Of a stretch of 64,000 nucleotides of DNA, positions 51,919 through 59,946 are shown piece after piece. Position 1 is the stretch's first letter; each line of letters starts with the position of its first letter. The notes below the pieces were generated by a model that was given only the letters and a program-made list of their open reading frames with translations, did no database searches and had not been told where the DNA came from. The DNA is taken from NCBI RefSeq assembly GCF_000949635.1, contig NZ_BAFN01000001.1, positions 62,001 through 126,000 on the forward strand, read 5' to 3'. This stretch comes from Candidatus Brocadia sinica JPN1. Its GTDB lineage: Bacteria; Planctomycetota; Brocadiia; Brocadiales; Brocadiaceae. Both the position numbers and the translations under genes were made by a program.

Positions 51919-53013
51919 ATGGGAAAACTTGTTTTCTGGTGCAGAATTTTTTTAAGCATTCTGGTCGTAGGTTTTTTCCACGCTTCAAGAATTTACGGAC
52001 GAGAGCTTCTGAAAAAGAAGATGGTGGCAAGTACAGAGGTTACCATAGGGCAAGGAGCAAGGGGGGTTTTCCAGAGAGAGGAATTGGGAGGATTGAAAGA
52101 ATGTCCATTGGGAAGAAATGAAAAATTAGAAGAAAAGGGAATTGCCATACAATCTGTAAATCAGTCCAAGAACATAGGTGTGCTTGTCCTTGCACACGGA
52201 GTACATCGCATGCACGGAGAACAGGTGCATGAAGAGCGCAATTCGGAGGCACTTCCCTTGTGGAATGCTTCTGTTCTGGAAGTGGTAAAGCCACTCACTG
52301 ATAAATATCCGCTGGAAGTTGCCTTTGGTATGGCTGATCCGGATACCATAAAGGAAGCTGTTCATAGCTTAGAAGAAAAGGGCGTTTCTGAAGTGATCGT
52401 GGTGCCACTCTTCATCTCCTCTCACAGCCCAATCATAGGTAATTCCCGTTACATCCTGGGTATTCAGGAGAAATTGCCCGAAACTACCACTGTTAAATCC
52501 TTACCAAGGATAGAAAGCAGGATAAAATTTCGCATGTCAGGCGCTCTGGATGATAGCATGCTCGTTGCGGAAATTCTTTTCGAAAGGGCTATGGAGCTTA
52601 GCGCTAATCCGCCTAATGAAACGGTTATTCTGGTCGGGCACGGGCCTAATGATGAAAAAGAAAATAGACTCTGGCTGGCTGACATGGAAAAGCTAGCCTA
52701 CTATGTTCGCGAGAAAGGCAACTTTAAGAAAGTTAAGGTTGCGACATGGAGGAGTGATGCCCCGGAGGAGATCAAAGAGAGGGCTATTCATGAGCTGAGA
52801 ACAATGGTAGAGATGAGCGGCAAAGACGGGAAGGTCATTGCAATCCCACACTTACTCGCCACGGGTGGTGTAGAAAGTGAAATTGTGGCCGCTTTGAAAG
52901 GACTTCCCTATATCTTCAATGGCAAAACCCTATTACCCCATAGCAACATAACGAGGTGGGTAGAAATGCAGGTAGAAGAACAAATGAAAGAATCCACGGG
53001 GAGACAGCGATGA
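51919..53013 (+). CDS. Exported CbiX/SirB-type chelatase-like protein
   Basis: Seen: 364 residues; N-terminal signal helix (LVFWCRIFLSILVVGFFHASRIYG), ~75-residue linker, then two CbiX-like halves: IGVLVLAHGVHRMHG with the putative catalytic His, VVPLFISSHSPIIG (second His), and VILVGHGPND, VIAIPHLLATGG in the second half. ATG 51919 follows AGGAGAGAGG. Known: cytoplasmic relatives insert Co or Fe into sirohydrochlorin or coproporphyrin. Secretion is unusual; a role in haem or metal handling outside the cytoplasm is inferred. Directly downstream of a c-di-GMP riboswitch. Confidence 0.75.
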   Translation: MGKLVFWCRIFLSILVVGFFHASRIYGRELLKKKMVASTEVTIGQGARGVFQREELGGLKECPLGRNEKLEEKGIAIQSVNQSKNIGVLVLAHGVHRMHGEQVHEERNSEALPLWNASVLEVVKPLTDKYPLEVAFGMADPDTIKEAVHSLEEKGVSEVIVVPLFISSHSPIIGNSRYILGIQEKLPETTTVKSLPRIESRIKFRMSGALDDSMLVAEILFERAMELSANPPNETVILVGHGPNDEKENRLWLADMEKLAYYVREKGNFKKVKVATWRSDAPEEIKERAIHELRTMVEMSGKDGKVIAIPHLLATGGVESEIVAALKGLPYIFNGKTLLPHSNITRWVEMQVEEQMKESTGRQR

Positions 53014-53165
53014 AAGAAAACCATTGTGATGAATTAAAATCCATTGATTATCCCATTCATTACCTTCGGTAAAGCAGGAGGTCAATTTTTCATCTAAGAA
53101 ATATGGCTTTGCAATTAGTTGAGCTTAAACTTTAGATAACTTACCATACAGAGAAAGAGGGGAAT

Positions 53166-54227
53166 ATGAAATTAAACAATTTGTTAATACTCGCGTTATT
53201 AATAAGTTTTCTTTTTGTAGGATGTGAAAGAGTAAAAAAGGTGATCGAGAAAAAAGAGATACCTAAGATTACCGTGCAAGAAGATTTGAATGCCGAAAAA
53301 ATGGCTAGCGATCTCTGGAGGAAAATACAAGGGGAAAAATATTGGGTCAACTGGAAGATGTGGCCAGGCAAGGAAGCGTTATATACAGGAGGCAGAGAAC
53401 CTCATGGGGCATTATTAACTACTTACATAAATGAACCCGCCTTAAAGACATTTATAGATAAAAGGGAACAGATGCAGCCCGGAGCGATAATTATTAAAGA
53501 AAATTATATGCCTGACAAAACCCTTGTTTCTATCACGGTAATGCACAAAATAGAGGGTTTTAATCCTAAGGTAAACGACTGGTTCTGGGCTAAATTTGAA
53601 CCAGACGGCACGATCACTACTGCTGAAAAATATGGTCAGACTCTGATCCTGGCAGGTAAAGTTGCAACGTGTATTGAATGCCATAGTGAACAGAGCGCCA
53701 ATGACTATATTTTTACAAGCCATTTGAGGGAAGGAGTGTCAGAAGCTGTAAAAGTGGAAATGGAAATACCCGACATCGAAAAAATGGCTCATGAACTCTG
53801 GAATAAAATGCAGAGTGAAAATTACCACGTAAACTGGAAGATGTGGCCAGGCAAGGAGGCATGTTATGAAGGAAAGGAGCCACATGGCGCTTTCTTAACT
53901 ACCTATGTAAATACTGCCGCCCACGAGGTAATTATGCAAAAAAAGGAAAAGATGCCTCCCGGAGCGATAATTATTAAAGAAAACTACATGCCTGATAAAA
54001 ACATCGCCTCAATAACCGTGATGCATAAGATAGAAGGTTTTGCTCCTGATGCTTTTGACTGGTTTTGGGTTAAATTTGCCCCAAACGGCAAAGTCATGAC
54101 TGAAGAAAAAGATGGCAAGACCATAACGTTGGCCGGTAAAGTTGCTGGCTGCATAGAATGTCACGGGAAACAAACAAGTAACGACTATATTTTTACAAGT
54201 CCTTTGAAGTTAGAGCATATGTATTAA
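53166..54227 (+). CDS. Dihaem lipoprotein with two tandem cytochrome P460-type domains
   Basis: Seen: 353 residues. Lipoprotein signal (LLISFLFVGC, Cys20). Two repeats (about 40-190 and 205-350), each with NWKMWPGKEA, PHGA.LTTY, PGAIIIKENYMPDK, DWFW.KF.P and a CIECH haem motif (Cys169-His173; Cys329-His333), then NDYIFTS. This is the cytochrome P460/cytochrome c-prime-beta family plan. Known: P460 haems oxidise hydroxylamine, with a Lys cross-link; conserved Lys in IIIKENY is a candidate but unproven. Envelope-anchored redox protein relevant to N-oxide chemistry. Confidence 0.82.
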   Translation: MKLNNLLILALLISFLFVGCERVKKVIEKKEIPKITVQEDLNAEKMASDLWRKIQGEKYWVNWKMWPGKEALYTGGREPHGALLTTYINEPALKTFIDKREQMQPGAIIIKENYMPDKTLVSITVMHKIEGFNPKVNDWFWAKFEPDGTITTAEKYGQTLILAGKVATCIECHSEQSANDYIFTSHLREGVSEAVKVEMEIPDIEKMAHELWNKMQSENYHVNWKMWPGKEACYEGKEPHGAFLTTYVNTAAHEVIMQKKEKMPPGAIIIKENYMPDKNIASITVMHKIEGFAPDAFDWFWVKFAPNGKVMTEEKDGKTITLAGKVAGCIECHGKQTSNDYIFTSPLKLEHMY

Positions 54228-54254
54228 TCCCATATCCACTAGAAAGGTAAAAGT

Positions 54255-54689
54255 ATGAAAAGAGTAGGATTTGCTAGCGCAATAGTTTTTTCTTTCTTTT
54301 TTGCCACTGCTTGTAATCAGAAAAAAACTGACACAGAGGTATCGTCAGAGGATATCAAACGTCAAACAGGGGAAGCCCTTGAAACAACCAAGAATTATCT
54401 CATACAGAAAAGAGAAGAGTATCAGACGCAACTGGAAGATAAACTACATGAACTCGAGAATAAGATAAAAGAGCTTGAAGCAAAGGCAGCGAATGCAGGA
54501 GAGGAAACCAAGGCCAAGTGCCATGAGATGATTGAAACGTTGCAACAGAAGCAAAAAGATGCAAGAAACAAATTGGAGAGACTCAAGTCTTCAAGTGCAG
54601 ATGCATGGGAAAATCTAAAGTCTGGAACAGAAAATGCTCTGGAGGACTTGAAGAAAGCATACAGCGAGGCGATCTCTCGTTTTAAATAA
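54255..54689 (+). CDS. Coiled-coil lipoprotein
   Basis: Seen: 144 residues; lipobox FFATAC (Cys20), then an almost wholly helical, Lys/Glu-rich coiled coil (QTQLEDKLHELENKIKELEAKA to LEDLKKAYSEAIS), apolipoprotein-like. SD AGAAAGG upstream. 27 bp after the P460 gene, so probably in the same transcript. Likely structural or membrane-stabilising; no enzyme motif. Confidence 0.75.
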   Translation: MKRVGFASAIVFSFFFATACNQKKTDTEVSSEDIKRQTGEALETTKNYLIQKREEYQTQLEDKLHELENKIKELEAKAANAGEETKAKCHEMIETLQQKQKDARNKLERLKSSSADAWENLKSGTENALEDLKKAYSEAISRFK

Positions 54690-54714
54690 TTTTCGTCTCA
54701 AAGGGGAGACAACT

Positions 54715-54954
54715 TTGTTTTTCACGATTTGGATTATCAGCGGCATTATCGCCGGCTGGCTCACTGGACTGGTGGTAAAAGGACGAGGCTACGGACTCAT
54801 TGGCTTCTTGGTTATTGGGGCATTGGGTGGTATAATTGGAGGCTGGATATTCAGAATGTTTTGGCTACTATCGTCCAATTGGATTGGAAATATCTTTGCG
54901 GCTTTAATTGGAGGAGTAATACTAATCGCGATTGTTCGCACCATACGTCGATGA
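54715..54954 (+). CDS. GlsB/YeaQ/YmgE-family membrane protein 1
   Basis: Seen: 79 residues, three hydrophobic segments, WIISGIIAGWLTGLVVKGRGYGL and LGGIIGGWIFR, the transglycosylase-associated (GlsB/YeaQ) signature. The start is a TTG with AAAGGGGAG upstream; no ATG is available before the first helix. Known: general stress proteins of the inner membrane, mechanism unclear. A near copy follows at 55007. Confidence 0.88.
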   Translation: MFFTIWIISGIIAGWLTGLVVKGRGYGLIGFLVIGALGGIIGGWIFRMFWLLSSNWIGNIFAALIGGVILIAIVRTIRR

Positions 54955-55006
54955 AGAAAATATGGTGATCACCCGGAAACCAAACTGATAAAAAAGGAGG
55001 GATACG

Positions 55007-55249
55007 ATGTATCTCGCAATCTGGATTATGAGTGGCATTCTTGCCGGCTGGCTTACAGGACTGGTGGTAAAAGGGAGAGGCTATGGCCTTGCTGGTGACT
55101 TGATTATTGGACTATTGGGTGGCATCGTTGGAGGCTGGTTGTTCGGTTTGTTCGGTCTCTATGCTACCAGTTTGATCGGGAATATTATTGTGGCGGTGAT
55201 TGGAGGCATTGTAGTAGTTGCAGTTGTTCGTATCCTACGCCGGGCATAG
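55007..55249 (+). CDS. GlsB/YeaQ/YmgE-family membrane protein 2
   Basis: Seen: 80 residues, same plan as the preceding gene (WIMSGILAGWLTGLVVKGRGYGLAG, GLLGGIVGGWLFG), ending in basic residues (RILRRA). SD AAAAGGAGGG. The pair arose by tandem duplication; the identical GWLTGLVVKGRGYG block in both shows it. Confidence 0.9.
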   Translation: MYLAIWIMSGILAGWLTGLVVKGRGYGLAGDLIIGLLGGIVGGWLFGLFGLYATSLIGNIIVAVIGGIVVVAVVRILRRA

Positions 55250-55352
55250 GCAAGTATTTCTCCCTCCATGAAGCTTTACCATTTACTACACTTTATAAGA
55301 CTTCTTTCCTTTGTTATATAAATCCTTCATACGGTTTATAAATAAGCATTCG

Positions 55353-55535
55353 TCATAATGGCGGATGATCATGAGGGAGTCCCAAGAGACCAAATACAAG
55401 ACAAATAATAAAGACAACGACAAATATAAAGAAAAGAAACTTCGCAATGGTTGCAGTTGCAACAGCAATTCCGGTAAAACCAAACAGTGCCGCTACAATC
55501 GAAACGATAAAGAATACTATAGCCCAATATAGCAT
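55353..55535 (-). CDS. DUF1328 (YtjA-like) small membrane protein
   Basis: Seen: 60 residues, two hydrophobic helices: MLYWAIVFFIVSIVAALFGF and TGIAVATATIAKFLFFIFVV, the DUF1328 pattern, with a short polar end. Known: often co-occurs with stress membrane proteins such as the GlsB/YeaQ genes seen just upstream on the other strand. Function unknown. Confidence 0.88.
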   Translation of the reverse strand: MLYWAIVFFIVSIVAALFGFTGIAVATATIAKFLFFIFVVVFIICLVFGLLGLPHDHPPL

Positions 55536-55571
55536 TTGTAACTCCTTCCAAAAAAGTAAATGTCTTGGCTT

Positions 55572-55790
55572 TTATGATGCATTATTACATTCGATTTTGT
55601 CTAGCAGTTCCTTTATCTTGTTCTTCAATTCACTCAGATCAGAAGACTTGATAATATATGCATCGGCTGACCACATCAGGAAATTATCTGTATAGCCGCC
55701 ATAAGCAGTGTTAATAATAATCGGAATATTCTTATGTTCACTCAAGATTCTACCCATCAAGTCAATACCGTCCAGCTTCCCCGACCCTGT
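55572..55790 (-). pseudogene. Response-regulator receiver domain fragment
   Basis: Seen: readable frame KLDGIDLMGRILSEHKNIP, then IIINTAYGGYTDNFLMWSADAYIIKSSDLSELKNKIKELL, which is the second half of a REC domain (T and K switch residues present, helix 5 intact). The phospho-acceptor Asp and first half are missing and an in-frame TAA lies upstream near 55800. It probably belonged to the sigma-54 regulator system next door, which lacks a receiver domain. Confidence 0.7.
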
Positions 55791-55837
55791 CCGCTTTAAA
55801 CTTTACCGCAGTATGGGGATGGGGGATTGCCTAAAAG

Positions 55838-56144
55838 TTACCTTTTATTTTCATCTGTTTTCCCTTTAAATGAAGCATGAAACGATTTGATCTTTTTGAG
55901 CTGTTTCTTGTTAATTCCATAGATTTTTTGAAAATTGGTCGTCTCGTGTTTTGTTAACCAATTTCTTGAAATCAAAAAATCAATAGCATGTTGAACCTCA
56001 TCTCTTTGCACAATATAACCTTTGGGAAACCACCATCCGAGTATAACCTTCCAGGGTATCTTTCGCATTCCGATGTCTGATGAGATAGTCAAGAAGGGAC
56101 ATTAACACCTCATGATCATTACAGTTTAAGTTTTTTTTCTCCAT
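55838..56144 (-). pseudogene. Small unknown gene, probably frameshifted
   Basis: From ATG 56144 (SD GGAAGAGG) the frame reads MEKKNLNCNDHEVLMSLLDYLI to KDTLEG and then diverges; the next frame supplies VILGWWFPKGYIVQRDEVQHAIDF and NWLTKHETTNFQKIYGINKKQLKKIKSF to the stop at 55838. Joined, they make one plausible ~100-residue soluble protein, so one base has been gained or lost near 56040. Alternatively two overlapping small genes. Family not recognised. Confidence 0.4.
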
Positions 56145-56191
56145 GACGAACGCCTCTTCCTTCCTGTCTATAGCAAACACTGAAAGAAAGT

Positions 56192-56262
56192 TGTCATTGC
56201 GGGAACAATAGCCCAAAGCAATCTCTCTGGCGGGATTGCTTCGCTGTCGCTCGCAATGACTA
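56192..56262. repeat. Dispersed palindromic repeat (CATTGCG type)
   Basis: GTCATTGCG at the left and CGCAATGAC at the right, with AAGCAATC/GGATTGCTT in the middle: an inverted repeat of about 70 bp. This CATTGCGAGC...GCAATC family is common as an intergenic repeat in many bacterial genomes and is probably neither gene nor promoter here. Confidence 0.65.
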
Positions 56263-56482
56263 TTACCCATCAACCTGCTTAAGACGTTTACTAATAACAT
56301 TGCCCAAAACCGCAACAAAGATGCCAAAAAACTATTTCTCTCTACCCTTCATTTTTCAGGTCTTCTGCCGGTCCGTTGAAGGCAGATGCGGGTTTCTGAC
56401 CGCACAACACTCCCCGGTTAATATTCTTCTATTGCCTTGAAAATCAAAGAGATGCAGACAAAATCAATATGCGGCATGAAAA

Positions 56483-56500
56483 TGCGGCGCAACTGCCGCA
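56483..56500. promoter_or_regulatory. TGCGGC-N6-GCCGCA palindrome
   Basis: An 18-bp sequence with perfect 6-bp arms, preceded 13 bases earlier by another TGCGGCA half-site (56470). It has the look of a dimer-binding site, for example an enhancer of a sigma-54 activator, and sits downstream of the broken sigma-54 regulator gene. No -24/-12 promoter was found nearby. Confidence 0.3.
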
Positions 56501-56514
56501 TTGAATAAAAAAAA

Positions 56515-56645
56515 TATTTAGTCAACTGAAGTGATTCCAAAGAGATTCTGAAACAAGTTCAGAATGACAAATGAAGAGACACTGCATGCTGAATTTATTT
56601 CAGCATCTCGTCCTCAGTCTTCTGAAAACTTCAGTTGGCTAAATA
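56515..56645. repeat. MITE-like nested palindromic element
   Basis: 17-bp terminal inverted repeats (56515-56531 and 56629-56645, one mismatch) enclose two hairpins of identical design: ATTCTGAA-5 nt-TTCAGAAT (56545-56565) and ATGCTGAA-5 nt-TTCAGCAT (56586-56606). No coding capacity. It lies next to the 3-prime end of the sigma-54 regulator pseudogene. Confidence 0.65.
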
Positions 56646-56656
56646 GTTACAAAATA

Positions 56657-57705
56657 TTACTCGTATTTGATCCGGAAGGCACGTGCATCCAGGTTATATT
56701 TCCGGAGAAGCCTCTGAAGAGTCCTCCGGTCTTTTCCCGCGGCCTTTGCGGCGTGAGTTATGTTTCCTTTGTGGGCAATAAGGAGATTCGTCAGATATGA
56801 CCGTTCGAACTGACCAATGGCTTGTATCTTGACCTTTTGTAAAGAATGATCTGTTACCGGAAAATCGGATGCACTGATGAATGGACTGCAAGCCTCCTTC
56901 TTGTCTTCCCGCAAAGAACTGTCTTCCAATAACGCTCCCCCCACATGGCGAAAAATGGTCGATATCCTCAGGTTCGAGCACAGAAGAGGCGCACAAAACT
57001 GCGGCACGCTGTATTACCCCTTCCAGCTCACGCACATTCCCCGACCAGGGATAGTGAATCAACTTTTGCATTGCATCTCCTGAGAGATGCAGTAAACCCC
57101 GACGATTCTGCTTTGCGTAACGGGTGAGGAAGTGAGCTGCAAGAAGAGGAATATCGCTAACCCGTTCACGAAGAGGGGGAAGTGTGACTGAAAGAACATT
57201 CAAACGATAATAAAGATCCTCACGAAAGCGTTTCGTCTCCACAAGATACCAGAGATTGCTATTGGTTGCGGCAATGACCCGGACATCTGCGCCCCTGCTT
57301 TTTGAAGAACCGAGATGCCGATACTCCTTGTCCTGCAGGAACCGAAGGAGTTTGATCTGTGCGGAACTGCTAAGGGTATCTACCTCATCGAGGAAAAGGG
57401 CTCCCCCCTCTGCTTCCGCTATGAGTCCTTTTTCAGCAGTAGAGGCATCGGTAAAGGCCCCCTTTGCATGCCCGAAAAGCTCATTTTCAATGAGGTGGTC
57501 CGGCAGGGCTCCACAATTAACCGGAATAAACGGCTTCCCATGCCTGTGGCTATTATAGTGGATTGCCCGGGCAATAAGTTCTTTCCCGGTTCCCGTCTCC
57601 CCGTAAATCATGACTGTCGCATCTGACCACGCAAGTGATGGAATTTTCTCAATCACGCGAAGGAACGGTTTCGATTGCCCAACCAGGTGTTCCTAGTTGG
57701 ACATT
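56657..57705 (-). pseudogene. Sigma-54 activator (AAA+ and Fis HTH), twice interrupted
   Basis: Seen: AAA+ core with Walker A YGETGTGKELIARA, GAFTDA loop (FGHAKGAFTDAS), GGALFLDEV Walker B, and FREDLYYRLNV; then in another frame the Fis-type HTH LTNLLIAHKGNITHAAKAAGKDRRTLQRLLRKY. The shift lies at a run of six G (56942-56937 on the minus strand); five G would restore one frame. Upstream, ATG 57705 is followed after three codons by an in-frame TAG (57696-57694) before EHLVGQSKPFLRV. A GTG at 57656 could restart. No receiver domain is fused. The reads over the G-run should be checked for sequencing error. Confidence 0.8.
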
Positions 57706-57766
57706 TTTTTTACCACTTCAGCCCTGAGAAACATACTTGGCTCATTATGAGGAGGAAGCAAAAATC

Positions 57767-57850
57767 ATGAAAAAACGCGCTTGTTGTTGTAATGATTATT
57801 ACTACGATAAATTGAGTACCAAAACTACAGAGAGATATTTTTGCATATGA
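57767..57850 (+). CDS. Possible 27-residue Cys-cluster peptide
   Basis: ATG preceded by GAGGAGG (11 bases spacing), product MKKRACCCNDYYYDKLSTKT to FCI. Three adjacent Cys followed by Tyr-rich residues could bind metal. Too short for statistical support; listed because of the strong SD and because it is the only coding signal in 57706-58040. Confidence 0.25.
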   Translation: MKKRACCCNDYYYDKLSTKTTERYFCI

Positions 57851-58040
57851 TTGACTTTCCATCTGTTATGTTTTTTTTTAAAGTGAACCAAAAAATATTC
57901 TAGCCTTTTTAATTGACAATATGGAAAAATATGCCATTTTTAAAATACAAGAGTCGAAAATAATAAATTATTTGACAGTGTAACAATCCATAACGACAAA
58001 TATAGATTAAGTACTTCAATAACAATATAAATAAACAAGA

Positions 58041-58142
58041 CATTACGATAAAGGCAAACCCTGAGCGATCGGGGGACGCAAAGGAAAGGGTCTTGCTAGC
58101 GGTTTAAACCGTTTAAACCGCTTATGAGACAGCCTTACTGCC
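58041..58142 (+). ncRNA. Cyclic-di-GMP-I (GEMM-I) riboswitch, copy 2
   Basis: Seen: AAAGGCAAACC, CCCTGAGCGATCGGGG, GACGCAAAGG, AAAGGGTCT, variable hairpin built of GGTTTAAACC repeats, ATGAGACAGCC and TTACTGCC. All consensus GEMM-I blocks are intact here. The whole region is nearly identical to copy 1 at 51681, including flanking ATAAACAA.AAGACATTACGAT, so one arose by duplication. It precedes the 59-residue exported protein at 58358. Confidence 0.88.
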
Positions 58143-58190
58143 GAAGATGTTTTTCAGTGAATATCTTTGCAGTAAGGCTTTTTTATTTTT
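58132..58190 (+). terminator. Expression-platform terminator of riboswitch copy 2
   Basis: GCCTTACTGC (58132-58141) pairs with GCAGTAAGGC (58169-58178), followed by TTTTTTATTTTT. Same arrangement as in copy 1: the terminator 5-prime arm overlaps the aptamer end. Confidence 0.85.
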
Positions 58191-58357
58191 TAAGGATAGT
58201 TGCCAAAATAAAGTAGTGAATTTTTTTAAGTTGTCTATTCAAGATTTATTCTTATCAGAAATTTTCATATTACGAATTCTGTATCAAGCCCCACAACTTT
58301 ACCGGAAATGTTCCCGGGAGTTCGGGTTGAACTTCTTTATATGAGGAGGAGAATAAA

Positions 58358-58537
58358 ATGTTAAAGAAGTTTGGTTATAGTCTTGTTGTTGCTGGTGTAT
58401 TGATGTGTGGTGTTGGTGTCGTAAATACCATACTAGTTGGCTCTGCGATAGCCGCTGAGGAAAAGAAGTGCGATAAGTGCGGACACCTGCCATCTGTACC
58501 GGAGAAAGATTGCAAGTGCGAATGCCATTCGAAATAA
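58358..58537 (+). CDS. Small exported Cys-rich protein
   Basis: Seen: 59 residues. SD GAGGAGGAG upstream of ATG 58358. Signal peptide to about residue 33 (VAGVLMCGVGVV to VGSAIAAEE), leaving a mature peptide of about 26 residues with five Cys: CDKCG and CKCECH. It could bind a metal or a haem (CX3CH is an atypical haem motif), or be redox-active. It is the only gene between riboswitch 2 and a strong terminator, so it is a monocistronic c-di-GMP-controlled unit. Confidence 0.75.
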   Translation: MLKKFGYSLVVAGVLMCGVGVVNTILVGSAIAAEEKKCDKCGHLPSVPEKDCKCECHSK

Positions 58538-58590
58538 AATCAATAATACCGCAGGTAAAGGTACCAGCATAGTTGGTCCTGGAAGACAGC

Positions 58591-58619
58591 AAAAAGGCAA
58601 CTCTGTGAGTTGCCTTTTT
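58591..58619 (+). terminator. Intrinsic terminator after the Cys-rich peptide gene
   Basis: AAAAAGGCAACTC and GAGTTGCCTTTTT form a stem of up to 13 bp with a TGT loop and a T5 run; symmetric A/T tracts make it bidirectional. It closes the riboswitch 2 transcription unit. Confidence 0.88.
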
Positions 58620-58809
58620 GCTTTTAAGACTAAAAACCTTCTGAAAGAAGCAAAAAGCCCAATAGTCCTAGGGATACCGACATCAATTAAAGGAATAGCA
58701 ATGGATATTCAAAGAGTTTTATTATAGACTGAAGATAAAGAAATGAAGTAAGAAGGCAATAATTGCGGCTGCCAGAAGATTTCTGACTATACTATAAAGG
58801 AAAAACATT

Positions 58810-59271
58810 ATGAAACATATTGTTGTCACAACCGATTTTTCTGCAGAGGCTGAATCAGCATTTGATTATGCAAAAGAGATTGCCCAACTCATTGGAAAAG
58901 ATAAGTGCAAAATTACCCTTTTAAAAGTAATAGATGAAGTGGCGCCGGCAAATGTTACCTTTGCGTTTGGGTTATCAATTGTTGATATGTTAGAGATGCT
59001 ACACAGACAAACTTCAGAGAAAATGAGAGAAATAGCAGAAAAACATTTTGCTGATTTCCCTGTAGAAATCTCGGTGATTAAACCCACCAAACCTGTGTAT
59101 GCAGAAATAACTGAATTCGCTAAAACTAATAATGTTGATCTGATTGTAATATCGACACATGGGCGAACTGGGGTAAAACACTTATTGTTAGGAAGCGTGG
59201 CAGAACAGGTAGTACGCCAATCTCCATGCCCTGTCACGGTCGTTCCGATAAAATCTTCCAATAAAAATTAA
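58810..59271 (+). CDS. Universal stress protein, UspA family
   Basis: Seen: 153 residues; MKHIVVTTDFSAEAESAFDYAKEIA at the start, DLIVISTHGRTGVKHLLLGSVAEQVVRQSPCPVTVV at the end, with the G-2x-G-9x-G(S/T) ATP-binding pattern. Cytoplasmic nucleotide-binding stress protein. SD AAAGGA. Stands alone, convergent with the EamA gene. Confidence 0.93.
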   Translation: MKHIVVTTDFSAEAESAFDYAKEIAQLIGKDKCKITLLKVIDEVAPANVTFAFGLSIVDMLEMLHRQTSEKMREIAEKHFADFPVEISVIKPTKPVYAEITEFAKTNNVDLIVISTHGRTGVKHLLLGSVAEQVVRQSPCPVTVVPIKSSNKN

Positions 59272-59306
59272 AATGAAGTGATTTATCTCAGGAAGCAATA
59301 CTCCCG

Positions 59307-59726
59307 CTAAAATCTCAGGAGCAAAATTCCTGCTACAATAAGTAGCATACCTAAAACCTTGCATAGCGTAATAGCCTCACCCAGGAAAACCCAGCCCAAA
59401 ATGAATGTAAATAAAGGATAGCAACTTGTGATAGGAATAATCCTTGATATCTCACCCAGCTTAAGTGCTTTGTAAAATACCAATTGCCCAACAAATCCTG
59501 TTAAAATGCCCGAAAGGAACAGAAAGAAGATAGACTTTGTCTCCATTTTCTCCATAGATACTAAACTCGGAGTAAAAGAGATAACGATTATTGCCCCTAC
59601 GATGACCGCTGAACAACGGATCAGGTATGCGGCTGTTGGTTCAACTGATGAGAGTCCTATCTTTTCTAAAAAGGGAGCAAATCCAGCAATAAAAGCAGCA
59701 AGCAAGGCAAACAAAAATGATTCCAT
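59307..59726 (-). CDS. EamA/DMT-family transporter, single domain
   Basis: Seen: 139 residues, five hydrophobic segments: LFALLAAFIAGFAPFLEKIGL, RCSAVIVGAIIVIS, FLFLSGILTGFVGQLVFYKAL, ITSCYPLFTFILGWVFLGE and LGMLLIVAGILLLRF. One EamA unit instead of the usual two, so it would act as a dimer, as known for this small subfamily. Substrate unknown. Confidence 0.88.
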   Translation of the reverse strand: MESFLFALLAAFIAGFAPFLEKIGLSSVEPTAAYLIRCSAVIVGAIIVISFTPSLVSMEKMETKSIFFLFLSGILTGFVGQLVFYKALKLGEISRIIPITSCYPLFTFILGWVFLGEAITLCKVLGMLLIVAGILLLRF

Positions 59727-59946
59727 AGTGCTTTACCGACAAATTCTGTTTTTGCTAGAATAAATTACAATGCAAACCCTTATGCAGGAAAAAAATCTGA
59801 AATTATGTTTTGAATTATTTGAGTAAATGAATCGCAGGAGGTATTTAAAAGAAACGTCTTGTAGAATCTAAGGCCATATGATTATAATAAAAAAAGAGGG
59901 AAAATTCTCTAAAATTATCTTTAAACACTGTATTGCAATTTAACGA

